47,706 nt of DNA from contig NZ_JAQGLV010000083.1 of NCBI RefSeq assembly GCF_028292705.1, positions 1-47,706 on the forward strand. The letters run 5' to 3'. A program made the position numbers and the translations under genes. A model generated the notes under the pieces. That model made no database searches, was not told where the DNA came from, and saw nothing but the letters and a program-made list of their open reading frames with translations. Source of the stretch: Collimonas fungivorans (GTDB lineage: Bacteria > Pseudomonadota > Gammaproteobacteria > Burkholderiales > Burkholderiaceae_D). This document shows, piece by piece, positions 8,437 to 16,474 of this stretch (position 1 is its first letter; every line of letters starts with the position of its first letter).

Positions 8437-9006
8437 TCAGATACGTTCGATTTTCACGGCTGCCAGGTCGATGGCGTCGACGATGGCGTGGATCTGATCC
8501 TGGCTGAGTTCGCCTTTTTCCAGCCTTGTATGCAATGCCATCCGAAAATTCTGGATCGCTCGCCGCAGTTCCGGCGCCGAACTGCCCGATGCGCGCTGCG
8601 CAGTTTCCAGGCGTTGCAGGGCCAGGGCCAGGGCTTCGCTGTTTTCAGCCAGGAACGCGCTGCCTTCCGCTGTGATGCGATACAGTTTCTTGCCGCCGGT
8701 TTCCGCTTCGATAGCCGTGTAACCCAGTTCTTCCAGCAATGTCAGAGTCGGATAGATCACGCCCGGGCTCGGGCTGTAATCGCCGCCGACCAGTTCTTCG
8801 ATCGCCTTGATGACTTCGTAGCCATGGCGTGGCTTTTCTTGCAACAGCTTGAGAATGACCAAGCGCAAACTACCCTGCTCAAACATCCGTCCGCCGCGCC
8901 CGCCCTCGCGCCGGCCGCCGCGTTCAAACAGGCCGCCGCCGCGATGCTGCCGTTCATGACCTTGATGCATACGGCTGTGGTCGCAGCCTCTTCTATGTCC
9001 AAACAT
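8437..9006 (-). CDS. PadR-family regulator, YqjI-like
   Basis: Transcription factor of 189 residues. The first 40 residues are a His/Gly/Arg-rich extension (HQGHERQHRGGG, then GGRREGGRGG), followed by a PadR winged helix: FEQGSLRLVILKLLQEKPRHGYEVIKAIEELVGGDYSPSPGVIYPTLTLLEELGY, with GGKKLYRITAEG as the wing. This architecture is that of E. coli YqjI, a nickel-responsive repressor of the siderophore-reductase gene yqjH whose His/Cys-rich N-terminus binds metal. Here the extension has fewer His and only one Cys, so metal sensing is uncertain. The C-terminal helix is the dimerisation part. Two palindromes lie 12-45 bp upstream and suggest autoregulation. No yqjH is visible in the window. Confidence 0.87.
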   Translation of the reverse strand: MFGHRRGCDHSRMHQGHERQHRGGGLFERGGRREGGRGGRMFEQGSLRLVILKLLQEKPRHGYEVIKAIEELVGGDYSPSPGVIYPTLTLLEELGYTAIEAETGGKKLYRITAEGSAFLAENSEALALALQRLETAQRASGSSAPELRRAIQNFRMALHTRLEKGELSQDQIHAIVDAIDLAAVKIERI

Positions 9007-9017
9007 GTTTCTTCCTT

Positions 9018-9051
9018 ATCTCATTGAATGAGATACTAAGATATATCTTAG
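9018..9051. promoter_or_regulatory. Two adjacent palindromes, probable PadR/YqjI-like operator
   Basis: ATCTCATtgaATGAGAT (9018-9034, 7-bp arms) is followed one base later by the perfect 16-bp palindrome CTAAGATATATCTTAG (9036-9051). Both lie directly upstream of the PadR-family gene start at 9006, where its promoter should be. PadR regulators commonly bind such AT-rich dyads at their own promoters. Assignment is by position and symmetry only. Confidence 0.6.
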
Positions 9052-9102
9052 AAATTGCTAAGTCAAGGAAATTTAATGCCCCGGGCGTATCTTGCGAAAT
9101 CT

Positions 9103-9639
9103 TCAGCGCCCGCGTTTAGCCAGATATTCAGGCTGGAACATGCACATGCGGATGGCGTCGCGATACACACCGTTGATGAAAAACTCGCTTTTCAGCTCGC
9201 TTTCCAGGTCGAATCCGCATTTCTGGTAAATATGGATGGCCTTGTGGTTTTCCTTGTCGACATACAGGTAGAGCTTGTACAGGTTGAGCACGCAGAAAGC
9301 ATATTCAATCGCCAGCCGGGTGGCGCGCTCGGCATAACCCTTGCCCTGGGCCCCAGGCGCGACAATGATCTGGAATTCCGCACGCCGGTGGATATGGGTA
9401 ATCTCGACCAGCTCCACCAGCCCCACCATCTCGCCGTTGTCGCTTTCCAGGATGAAGCGCCGTTCGCTTTGGTCGTGGACGTGCTGGTCATACAGTTGCA
9501 CCAGTTCGACATAAGCTTCGTAGGGCTCTTCGAACCAATAACGCATGATGTGGCTGTTATTGTCGAGCTGATGCACAAAGTGCAGGTCGTTACGCTCTAG
9601 GGGCCGCAGTTTCAGGCCCGGTTGCACTAGGGTAGTCAT
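9103..9639 (-). CDS. speG: Spermidine N1-acetyltransferase
   Basis: GNAT-family enzyme that acetylates spermidine and spermine with acetyl-CoA to relieve polyamine toxicity. The 178 residues align throughout with E. coli SpeG as I know it: [66 protein letters not shown], the acetyl-CoA loop [34 protein letters not shown] and [17 protein letters not shown]. The start at 9639 is followed at once by this homology. It lies downstream of fadE on the same strand, but the 112-bp inverted-repeat element at 9656-9767 fills most of the gap, so expression may be uncoupled from fadE. Confidence 0.94.
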   Translation of the reverse strand: MTTLVQPGLKLRPLERNDLHFVHQLDNNSHIMRYWFEEPYEAYVELVQLYDQHVHDQSERRFILESDNGEMVGLVELVEITHIHRRAEFQIIVAPGAQGKGYAERATRLAIEYAFCVLNLYKLYLYVDKENHKAIHIYQKCGFDLESELKSEFFINGVYRDAIRMCMFQPEYLAKRGR

Positions 9640-9655
9640 TGGTTTTCTTTCTTAG

Positions 9656-9767
9656 AGGACTTACGCAAAACTGCCCCGGCGGCGTTACTCCACCTAGCCG
9701 TACGCAGTACTGTCTTCGTCGTCAGGGTTTGGCAAGCTCGTTGCCGGGACGGTTTTGCGCAAGTCCT
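9656..9767. repeat. 112-bp MITE-like inverted-repeat element
   Basis: Terminal inverted repeats of 25 bp: the left arm at 9656-9680 begins AGGACTTACGCAAAAC, the right arm at 9743-9767 ends GTTTTGCGCAAGTCCT, with 22 of 25 positions matching. The 62-bp interior has no long open reading frame. Size, long imperfect terminal repeats and lack of coding capacity fit a miniature transposable element; no clear target-site duplication is visible. It sits 16 bp upstream of speG and 27 bp downstream of fadE, so it may act as a hairpin terminator or attenuator between them. Confidence 0.65.
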
Positions 9768-9794
9768 GGGGTTACAAAATTCCATGGTTGTGGT

Positions 9795-12272
9795 TCAAGA
9801 CTGCGCGCGTTTTTGCGCCGCTTCCAGCAGGTTGAAATCCTGCGGGAAATCGTCCACCTGCACGCTGATATCGCCAAAGCGCGCAAAATCGTGCAAGACC
9901 TGCTGCTCGGCTTCCGTGATGTCGCCGCTGGCCGCTGCTGCCGCTACCCAGTACTGCATCTCGATCAGGCTTTGCGGCAAAGGCGGCAGCGTGCCGGCCT
10001 GGATCGCCGGCTTGAGCCGCGCTTCAATCGCATTCACCTGCGGGATCAGCTGGAACGCCAGCTCGCCGAAGGCATGCGGCGATTGCTCCGCGTTCGGCAT
10101 GTGCATGCCGGCGGTCAGGCGGTCGCGGCTGTCGCCGTCGGTTTGCATGATCCGGGCTACCGTGCTGTCCAGCGCATCCGACGGCAGCTGGTAAGGCCGT
10201 CCGAAAGGAAAGGCGACAAAACGCAGCACGACTGCCAGCACACGGTTCGGGAAATTCTCCAGCACGCCCAGGTAAGCCTCCTGCGCCTGGTGCAGCGAAT
10301 CCTGGATCGCCCAATGCACATAGGGCAAATCTTCCTGCGGCCGGCCGTCGTCCTCGTAGCGCTTGAGGACGCTGGACACCAGGTACAGCTGCGACAGGAT
10401 GTCGCCCAGGCGGCCAGAAATTCGCTCGCGGAATTTCAGCGAACCGCCGATGACAAACATCGACATGTCGCTCAGCAGCGCGAACGCGGCCGACATGCGG
10501 TTGACCGCGCGGTAAAAATGCCGCAGCTCCCGCGGCGCCGCGCTCGGCGCGGCTGGCAGACTGCCGCTGGACAGTCCGGCCAGCAAAGTCCGTGAAAAAT
10601 TGGCGAACACAAAACTGACATGCGCGAAGAACGCCTGGTCGAAATCGGCCAGGGCCTTGTCCTGGTCGGCCTCGCCGGCAGCCGCCATTTCCTTCAGCAC
10701 ATAAGGATGGCAACGGATCGCACCCTGGCCGAAAATGATCAGGCAGCGCGTCAGGATATTCGCACCTTCCACCGTAATCGCGATCGGCATCTGCTGATAG
10801 CTGCGCGCCAGGAAATTGTTCGGCCCCATGCAAATGCCCTTGCCGCCCAATACATCCATGCCGGCATTGACCAGCACCCGGCCGCGCTCGGTCACATGGT
10901 ATTTCGAGATGGCGGAAATCACCGAAGGTTTTTCGCCGGCATCCACCGCCAGCGCCGACAGCCGCCGCACCGCATCCATCAGGTACAGGTTGCCGCCCAT
11001 GCGCGCCAGCATCTCGTGGATGCCTTCGAACTTGCCGATCGGGATCTTGAACTGGTGGCGCATCGCTACGTAAGCGCTGGTGCCGCGCACCGCCAGCTTG
11101 GAAAAACCGACCGTCGACGACGGCAAGGAGATCGCCCGGCCGGCAGCCAGGCATTCCATCAGCATGCGCCAGCCCTTGCCGATCATGTCGCGGCCGCCGA
11201 TCACCCAGTCCAGCGGAATGAACACATCCTTGCCGGAAGTCGGGCCGTTCTGGAACACCGCATTCAAGGGCCAATGGCGGCGGCCGGTGACCACGCCGGG
11301 ATGGTTGGTCGGGATCAGCGCACAGGTGATGCCGAGGTCGGTTGTGCCGTCGGTCGTCAGCAAATGGTCCGGATCGTGCACCCGGAACGCCAGGCCCAGC
11401 ACCGTCGCTACCGGCCCCAGCGTGATGTAGCGCTTGTCCCAGGTAATACGGAAACCCAGCATTTCCTGGCCGTCGTAGCTGCCCGTGCACACCACGCCGA
11501 TATCCGGGATCGCCGCCGCATCGGAACCGGCGTAAGGACTGGTCAAGGCAAAACAAGGGATCTCCTCGCCGGCGGCCAGCCGCGGCAGGAAATAATCCTT
11601 TTGCACTTCAGTGCCGTATTGCAGCAGCAGCTCGGCCGGGCCCAGCGAGTTCGGCACCATTACCGAAATCGCCGCGGCCGAACAGTGCGACGACAACTTC
11701 ATGATCACCTGCGAGTGCATGTAGGCGGAGAATTCCTTGCCGCCATACTGCTTGGGAATGATCATGCCGAGAAACCCTTTTTCCTTGACGAACTGCCAGG
11801 CTTGCGGCGACAGGTCCTGCCACACCTCGGTGCTTTCCCAGTCGCTGATCAGGCCGCACAGCTGCTCGACTTCGTTGTCGAAAAAATCCTGCTCTTCAAT
11901 CGTCAGTTGCGGCGCCGGCAGTTGCAGCAGCTTGTCCCAGGCCGGCTTGCCGGAAAACAGTTCGGCGTCCCACCAGGTGGTGCCGGCTTCGATGGCGTCG
12001 CGCTCGGTCTGCGACATGCGCGGCAGGATGCGCTGGAATATTTTCAGTATCGGGCGGCTGAGCAAGGCGTAGCGCAGCGGCTTGACAGCGACAATCAAGG
12101 TCGGGATCACCAGCAGCAGCAACAGCAGTATCGCCGCCAGCGCGCCGATCCCGGCAAACCGGAAACCGCCCCCGATCCAGAGCAGAATGGCAAGCAGCCA
12201 GACCCAGGCGCTCGCGCGCAACTGCATTAATGCCATAGCGCCGACCAGCAGCGCTGCGATCCAATAGAACAT
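9795..12272 (-). CDS. fadE: Acyl-CoA dehydrogenase FadE
   Basis: Catalyses the first oxidation of fatty acid beta-oxidation, acyl-CoA to trans-2-enoyl-CoA, with FAD. The 825-residue length fits the large FadE class (814 in E. coli). The N-terminus has two hydrophobic stretches (about 1-25 and 28-55) that likely anchor it to the membrane. FadE-specific stretches are clear: EAGTTWWDAELFSGKPAWDK, FSAYMHSQVIMKLSSH, VPNSLGPAELLLQYGT, IPCFALTSPYAGSDA, LPSSTVGFSKLAV and ITVEGANILTR, with Glu502 the likely catalytic base. The C-terminal DUF1974-type extension is present (LGDILSQLYL, LVSSVLKRYEDDGR). Start: ATG at 12272 after GGGAG. It is probably a single-gene unit followed by the MITE-like element and speG. 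Confidence 0.96.
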   Translation of the reverse strand: MFYWIAALLVGAMALMQLRASAWVWLLAILLWIGGGFRFAGIGALAAILLLLLLVIPTLIVAVKPLRYALLSRPILKIFQRILPRMSQTERDAIEAGTTWWDAELFSGKPAWDKLLQLPAPQLTIEEQDFFDNEVEQLCGLISDWESTEVWQDLSPQAWQFVKEKGFLGMIIPKQYGGKEFSAYMHSQVIMKLSSHCSAAAISVMVPNSLGPAELLLQYGTEVQKDYFLPRLAAGEEIPCFALTSPYAGSDAAAIPDIGVVCTGSYDGQEMLGFRITWDKRYITLGPVATVLGLAFRVHDPDHLLTTDGTTDLGITCALIPTNHPGVVTGRRHWPLNAVFQNGPTSGKDVFIPLDWVIGGRDMIGKGWRMLMECLAAGRAISLPSSTVGFSKLAVRGTSAYVAMRHQFKIPIGKFEGIHEMLARMGGNLYLMDAVRRLSALAVDAGEKPSVISAISKYHVTERGRVLVNAGMDVLGGKGICMGPNNFLARSYQQMPIAITVEGANILTRCLIIFGQGAIRCHPYVLKEMAAAGEADQDKALADFDQAFFAHVSFVFANFSRTLLAGLSSGSLPAAPSAAPRELRHFYRAVNRMSAAFALLSDMSMFVIGGSLKFRERISGRLGDILSQLYLVSSVLKRYEDDGRPQEDLPYVHWAIQDSLHQAQEAYLGVLENFPNRVLAVVLRFVAFPFGRPYQLPSDALDSTVARIMQTDGDSRDRLTAGMHMPNAEQSPHAFGELAFQLIPQVNAIEARLKPAIQAGTLPPLPQSLIEMQYWVAAAAASGDITEAEQQVLHDFARFGDISVQVDDFPQDFNLLEAAQKRAQS

Positions 12273-12778
12273 GTTGACTCCCAATTTGGCGGTTCATCGT
12301 GCAACGCGTCTTGGCCACAACCGAGGCAGGACGCGCTCGCAATCATGAAGACAGGGGCAGGACTTTATGTGGAACGGGCAGCGCAGGCAAAAACCTTGCC
12401 TGATAAAAGGCTCGGCGACCCGGCGACCCGGTAATTCTTTAACCTTTGGTCACTTTTTGGCTAAGGAAAGTTCACGAAAAGCAAATTTAAATGTTATACA
12501 AAAATTATTTAATGTAAATATTTGACAATAAATAAGAGATGTCATATTCGTAATACGAAAGCCTTTGTAAATCTTTGTATCCGTTTGTCAACCTTACTAT
12601 ACAATCGCGCGTTACGTTGCTTGTAAACCTGCGCGCCATAGAAGAAAAACCCACAAAAACCAGGCCGCCGAACATAACAACCAATAACTCCTCGCCGTCA
12701 TGGACACCTCGTCGCCAGCCCAAGCCAGCAAGCAGCCATCAACCCATATCAGACAAGTTACAAGAGCACACGCCTTTC
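12273..12778. other. 506-bp intergenic region between divergent fadE and the SDR gene
   Basis: No gene is supported. The left part is GC-rich with a tandem CGGCGACC repeat near 12411-12430. The stretch 12480-12610 is clearly AT-rich and holds a TTGACA at 12532-12537 and a TATACA at 12598-12603, so promoters for the plus-strand SDR gene are likely here, but no full -35/-10 pair of good quality was found. Long plus-strand extension of the SDR reading frame to 12575 does not look protein-like. Confidence 0.5.
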
Positions 12779-13897
12779 ATGAATAATTTAATGTTGATGA
12801 CCGGTGCGACCGGCTTTTTAGGTGGCGCCAATGCAGTGGAGGCAATTCATCGTGGCCTAGGCAAGAATCTGCTGCTGCTGGCAAGGGCGGAAACCCCGGC
12901 CGCAGCGCACGCCAGGGTTATCGAAAACCTGCAGTTGCTGGGCGCGAGCGCGGCCGACGTTGCGCAAATCAGCGTCGAGCAAATCCTCTGCTGCGACTTG
13001 TCGGAACTCGACAAGGTCAGCGACGACCCGCGCCTGGACCAGGTATCGGTGGTGATCCATTCAGCCGCCCTGGCGACTTTCTCGAACCATCCTTTGCTCG
13101 AAACAATCAATGTCGGCGGCACTTTGGCGCTCGGCAAGCTGATGCACCGGCGGCCGGCCCTGAAACGCTTCATGTATATCGGCACCGCCATGGCTTGCGG
13201 CGAAGGCGCCGGCATCAATGCAGTGGTGAAAGAACGGATCGACCTGCCGCTCGGCGACGAACACCTGGTGGCCTATACCCGCTCCAAGGCCATGGGCGAA
13301 AAAAAATTGCGCGACACATATCCGGACCTGCCGGTGGTGTATGTCCGGCCGTCGATCATTGTCGGCCATACCGTTCTGGGCTGCGCCCCTTCGCAAAGCA
13401 TCTTCTGGGTCTTCATGGTCTGGCAACTGCTGGGCGCACTGACTACCTCCCTCGACGAAAAAGTCGACGTGGTGCCGGTCGACTGGTGCGCCCAGGCCAT
13501 CATCGACCTGGCCCAGAAAGAAACGCTGACGCATAACGTTTTCCATATCTCGGCCGGCCTCGGCTCCAGCGTATCGTTCCGCGAAATCGACCTGGCGCTG
13601 GCGGCGGCGCGCGGCATCGAACCGATTGGCGCTACCTACAAGCAAATCACGCCGGACGCCATCGCCACGTTGTTGCCGCGCATGCGCGAATGCGTGCCTG
13701 AATGCAATGACCGCCTGCTGTTGCGCGCGCTCAAGCTGTATGGAGCTTTCGCCGGCCTGAATTATGTATTTGATAATGAAAACCTGTTGGCCGAGGAAAT
13801 CCATCCTGCCCCGCTGTTCACCGATTACATTGCGCTCTGCGTCGAGTCGGCAAAACATATCCCGATTGCCGAGCAGATGAAGTGGGACTTCAAGTAG
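12779..13897 (+). CDS. SDR-family oxidoreductase, thioester-reductase/male-sterility-like
   Basis: NAD(P)-dependent extended short-chain dehydrogenase of 372 residues. The Rossmann motif TGATGFLG is at residues 8-15, and the catalytic YTRSK (Y166, K170) follows ERIDLPLGDEHLVAYTRSKAMGEKKLR. The middle matches NAD_binding_4/male-sterility proteins (ALATFSNHPLLETINVGGTLALGKL, VYVRPSIIVGHTVLG). Relatives reduce acyl-thioesters or fatty acyl-CoA to aldehydes, but the substrate here is unknown and no carrier or synthase gene is adjacent. The start at 12779 begins the Rossmann strand directly (MNNLMLMTGATG); the ribosome site is weak. It is preceded by an AT-rich 0.5-kb region. Confidence 0.82.
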   Translation: MNNLMLMTGATGFLGGANAVEAIHRGLGKNLLLLARAETPAAAHARVIENLQLLGASAADVAQISVEQILCCDLSELDKVSDDPRLDQVSVVIHSAALATFSNHPLLETINVGGTLALGKLMHRRPALKRFMYIGTAMACGEGAGINAVVKERIDLPLGDEHLVAYTRSKAMGEKKLRDTYPDLPVVYVRPSIIVGHTVLGCAPSQSIFWVFMVWQLLGALTTSLDEKVDVVPVDWCAQAIIDLAQKETLTHNVFHISAGLGSSVSFREIDLALAAARGIEPIGATYKQITPDAIATLLPRMRECVPECNDRLLLRALKLYGAFAGLNYVFDNENLLAEEIHPAPLFTDYIALCVESAKHIPIAEQMKWDFK

Positions 13898-13986
13898 ATT
13901 TTTTACAATATCTCACAGTAGTTTTGCGTCTATATCCGTAGCCATTCCGTTAGAATTGCTTACTAAAGTCAACAGGGGAAGCAGCC

Positions 13987-14865
13987 ATGAAATGGGAAGG
14001 CAATCGGGAAAGTGACAACGTCGAAGACCGCCGCAGCGACGGCGGTGGCGGCGGCGGTTTCGGCGGCGGCCGCTCCATCGGCCTCGGCACTATTGCGATT
14101 GCCCTGGTGGCTTCGTATTTCTTCGGCGTCAGCCCGAGCACCGTACTGAGCCTGCTCAGCGGCGGGCCGGTCAGCCAGCCGCAATCGCAGCAAGCTCCCA
14201 ACCGCACCGCGCCGACAGCCGAAGACCGCCAGACCAAGTTCGTGCGCACCGTGCTGGCCGACACCGAAGACGTCTGGACCCAGATTTTCCGCGCCAACGG
14301 CAAGACTTATCCGGCGCCGACCCTGGTGCTGTTTTCCGGCGCCACGCAAACTGCCTGCGGCACCGGCCAGACCGCTTCCGGCCCCTTCTATTGCCCCGGC
14401 GACCGCAAGGTATACATCGACCTCAGCTTTTATCAATTGATGCAGCAGCGCTTCCATGTCTCCGGCGAATTTGCCCAGGCTTACGTGATCGCCCATGAAG
14501 TCGGACACCATGTGCAGAACCTGATGGGCATCATGGACAAGGTCAACAGCGCCGAACGCCAGATGTCGAAAGCACAGGCAAACGCCATGTCGGTGCGGCT
14601 TGAGCTGCAAGCCGACTGCCTGGCCGGCGTCTGGGCCTTCCACGCCAACCAGGCGCGCAGCATCCTGGAACAAGGCGATGTCGAAGGCGCCCTGAACGCG
14701 GCCACCGCGATCGGCGACGATGCCCTGCAAAAACAGGAGCAGGGATATGTGGTGCCCGATTCGTTCACCCACGGCACTTCGGCGCAACGGGTACGCTGGT
14801 TCAAGCAGGGCGTCAGCAGCGGCGAAGTCAAATCCTGCAATACGTTTGAAGTCAAAACGCTTTAG
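13987..14865 (+). CDS. ypfJ: Neutral zinc metallopeptidase, YpfJ family
   Basis: Putative membrane-anchored zinc peptidase of 292 residues, family PF04228-like. A short hydrophilic N-terminus ([15 protein letters not shown]) is followed by a glycine tract at about 18-31, one membrane segment ([18 protein letters not shown]), a Pro/Gln-rich linker and the catalytic domain. The catalytic motif HEVGHHVQN has H170, E171 and H174. Upstream are [25 protein letters not shown], highly typical of YpfJ, and downstream [13 protein letters not shown], which supplies the third ligand region. Physiological substrate unknown. The start has GGGGAAG seven bases upstream. It is followed by the MAPEG gene at 50 bp. 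Confidence 0.92.
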   Translation: MKWEGNRESDNVEDRRSDGGGGGGFGGGRSIGLGTIAIALVASYFFGVSPSTVLSLLSGGPVSQPQSQQAPNRTAPTAEDRQTKFVRTVLADTEDVWTQIFRANGKTYPAPTLVLFSGATQTACGTGQTASGPFYCPGDRKVYIDLSFYQLMQQRFHVSGEFAQAYVIAHEVGHHVQNLMGIMDKVNSAERQMSKAQANAMSVRLELQADCLAGVWAFHANQARSILEQGDVEGALNAATAIGDDALQKQEQGYVVPDSFTHGTSAQRVRWFKQGVSSGEVKSCNTFEVKTL

Positions 14866-14915
14866 CGGCCGCATATCACCCTAAAATCACCCTATAACTG
14901 GACCAAGAAAATTCC

Positions 14916-15299
14916 ATGACGATTGCCTACTGGTGCGTACTGATCGCCGGATTGATGCCGCTGTTTACGGTCGTCTTCGCCAAGCGCGGCCGCCCTGACT
15001 TTGACAACTCTGAACCGCGCGCCTGGATGGAGAAACAGTCGGGACTGCGGCGCCGCGCCGATTATGCCCACCGCAATCATTTCGAGGCTTTCCCGTTTTT
15101 TGCCGCCGGCGTGATCATTGCGCAGCAAGTGCATGCGGCGCAAAACATGATCAATCTGCTGGCGGTGTTATTTATCGTCGCCCGCGTCGTCTACACTGTC
15201 TTGTACCTGACTGACCGTCCGAGCCTGCGTTCGGCCGTGTGGGCCATTGCATTCCTGTCCGCGATCGGCTTGTTCGTGCTGGCCGGACTGACGCATTAA
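14916..15299 (+). CDS. MAPEG-family membrane protein
   Basis: A 127-residue integral membrane protein with four hydrophobic segments. The family pattern is visible: the N-terminal helix, RRADYAHRNHFEAFPFFAAGVI (the glutathione-site helix region with RxxxAHxNxxE), then LAVLFIVARVVYTVLYLTDRPSLRS. MAPEG proteins are trimeric membrane enzymes in eicosanoid and glutathione metabolism; the bacterial members are mostly uncharacterised, so only the family is claimed. It may be co-transcribed with the peptidase upstream and with the small genes that follow at 10 and 25 bp. Confidence 0.88.
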   Translation: MTIAYWCVLIAGLMPLFTVVFAKRGRPDFDNSEPRAWMEKQSGLRRRADYAHRNHFEAFPFFAAGVIIAQQVHAAQNMINLLAVLFIVARVVYTVLYLTDRPSLRSAVWAIAFLSAIGLFVLAGLTH

Positions 15300-15309
15300 A
15301 AGTTATATC

Positions 15310-15597
15310 ATGCAGCAGCAAGACACTATCCAACAGCTGCGCGAAGCCTTGAGCGCATTGCAGAACAAGGGCAGCACCGTGGCAACCCTGTGTCAGGCCT
15401 GGCGTGCGCAAACCGCGCTGCTGTCGGCGCTGCCGCCGCGGTTTGCCGAAGTCGCGGAAAATTTTCTCGGACGGCTGGAAGCCAGCAGCCTGTTCACCGA
15501 AGAAAGCTGCTCGTTCAGCCAGCAGGATTTGCTGGACCACCTGCACGTCTGGCTGGACCAGGCGCAGCTGGCGCTGAGCCGCACGGCCAGCGCCTGA
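15310..15597 (+). CDS. Small helical protein of unknown function
   Basis: A 95-residue soluble protein that is not recognised. It is all-helical in appearance: QDTIQQLREALSALQNKGSTVATLCQAWRAQTALLSALPPRFAEVAENFLGRLEAS, then SFSQQDLLDHLHVWLDQAQLALSR. No signal, membrane segment or catalytic motif is visible. The ATG at 15310 is 10 bp after the MAPEG stop, with no strong ribosome site, suggesting translational coupling. The S4-domain gene follows 25 bp downstream. Its tight placement and codon use like its neighbours support a real gene. Confidence 0.7.
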   Translation: MQQQDTIQQLREALSALQNKGSTVATLCQAWRAQTALLSALPPRFAEVAENFLGRLEASSLFTEESCSFSQQDLLDHLHVWLDQAQLALSRTASA

Positions 15598-15622
15598 CAT
15601 TTATTTATTTCATCGGAATACT

Positions 15623-15853
15623 ATGCAACAACTGGAACTACGCCTCAACAGCGACTACGTCGAACTCAATCAACTGCTCAAGCTGACCGGCGTGTGCGAC
15701 AGCGGCGGCGCCGGCAAGGCGCTGGTCGCCAGCGGCGTGGTTGCCGTCGACGGCAAGATCGAACTGCGCAAGACTTGCAAGATCCAGGCCGGCCAAAAAG
15801 TCACCATCGGCGATCTGCTCATCTACGTGCTGCCTCGGCGCAGCGGCGGCTGA
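15623..15853 (+). CDS. S4-domain RNA-binding protein, YbcJ-like
   Basis: A 76-residue protein that is essentially one S4 domain: YVELNQLLKLTGVCDSGGAGKALVASGVVAVDGKIELRKTCKIQAGQKVTIG. Compared with classical S4 domains it carries the SGGxAK-like DSGGAGK and the VNGxxExRKxxKI-like VDGKIELRKTCKI seen in YbcJ of E. coli. It should bind structured RNA, probably ribosomal or tRNA; the precise target is unknown. It is followed by the DUF924 gene after 7 bp, in the same transcription direction. Confidence 0.88.
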   Translation: MQQLELRLNSDYVELNQLLKLTGVCDSGGAGKALVASGVVAVDGKIELRKTCKIQAGQKVTIGDLLIYVLPRRSGG

Positions 15854-15860
15854 CCGTCGG

Positions 15861-16460
15861 ATGGAAAATATCCTGGCGATCAGGGAGTTCTGGTTTGGCG
15901 ACAGTCCCGACGATGTCACCGCAGCCAACCAGCAAGCCGGCCTGTGGTGGGGCAAAAACCCCGATATCGATCTGCAGATCAGGCAGCGCTTTGAAACGAC
16001 CTTGCTGGCCGCCGAGAAAAACCGGCTGGCGGACTGGGAAAATACACCGCAAGGCGTAGTCGCCCTGGTGCTGCTGACCGATCAATTTCCCCGCAACATG
16101 TACCGCAATACGCCGCGTTCGTTCTCCTTCGATACGCTGGCGCGCGGCTTTTGCCGCAAGGGCCTGCAAACCGATTTTTATACGGCGCTGCGCCCGATCG
16201 AACGCCTCTTCCTGCACTTGCCGCTGACGCATTCGGAGCTGCTGCCAGACCAGGAACAGGCAGTGGCGCTTGGCACAGCACTGGTAGAGCAGGTTGCGGC
16301 CGGCGAGAAGGAATGTTTTGCCGGCTATCTGTCGTTCGCCATCCGGCATCGCGACATCATCGCGCGCTTTGGCCGTTTCCCGCACCGCAACCAGATCCTG
16401 CAACGGCAATCGACGCCTGCAGAACTGGAATTCCTGCAGCAACCCGGATCGTCTTTCTAA
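15861..16460 (+). CDS. DUF924 family protein
   Basis: A 199-residue soluble helical protein with the DUF924 signature: IREFWFGD, LWWGKNPDIDLQIRQRFE, then ALVLLTDQFPRNMYRNTPRSFSFDTLARGFC, the LPLTHSELLPDQEQAV segment and HRDIIARFGRFPHRNQIL. The fold is TPR-like; function unknown. The start is the ATG at 15861, seven bases after the S4 gene stop, which begins the family homology directly; the longer frame overlaps the S4 gene. It ends 14 bp before the convergent MBL gene. Confidence 0.9.
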   Translation: MENILAIREFWFGDSPDDVTAANQQAGLWWGKNPDIDLQIRQRFETTLLAAEKNRLADWENTPQGVVALVLLTDQFPRNMYRNTPRSFSFDTLARGFCRKGLQTDFYTALRPIERLFLHLPLTHSELLPDQEQAVALGTALVEQVAAGEKECFAGYLSFAIRHRDIIARFGRFPHRNQILQRQSTPAELEFLQQPGSSF

Positions 16461-16474
16461 AACCCTGTCAGCTT

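Noticed and set aside
10620-12230. 536-codon open frame on the plus strand
   Set aside because: Antisense shadow of fadE, whose protein is unambiguous; the frame lacks recognisable domains and is Arg/His/Gln-rich.
12575-12778. N-terminal extension of the SDR frame
   Set aside because: The added residues are low-complexity and rich in Lys/Pro/Ser without family similarity; the Rossmann fold begins at 12779.
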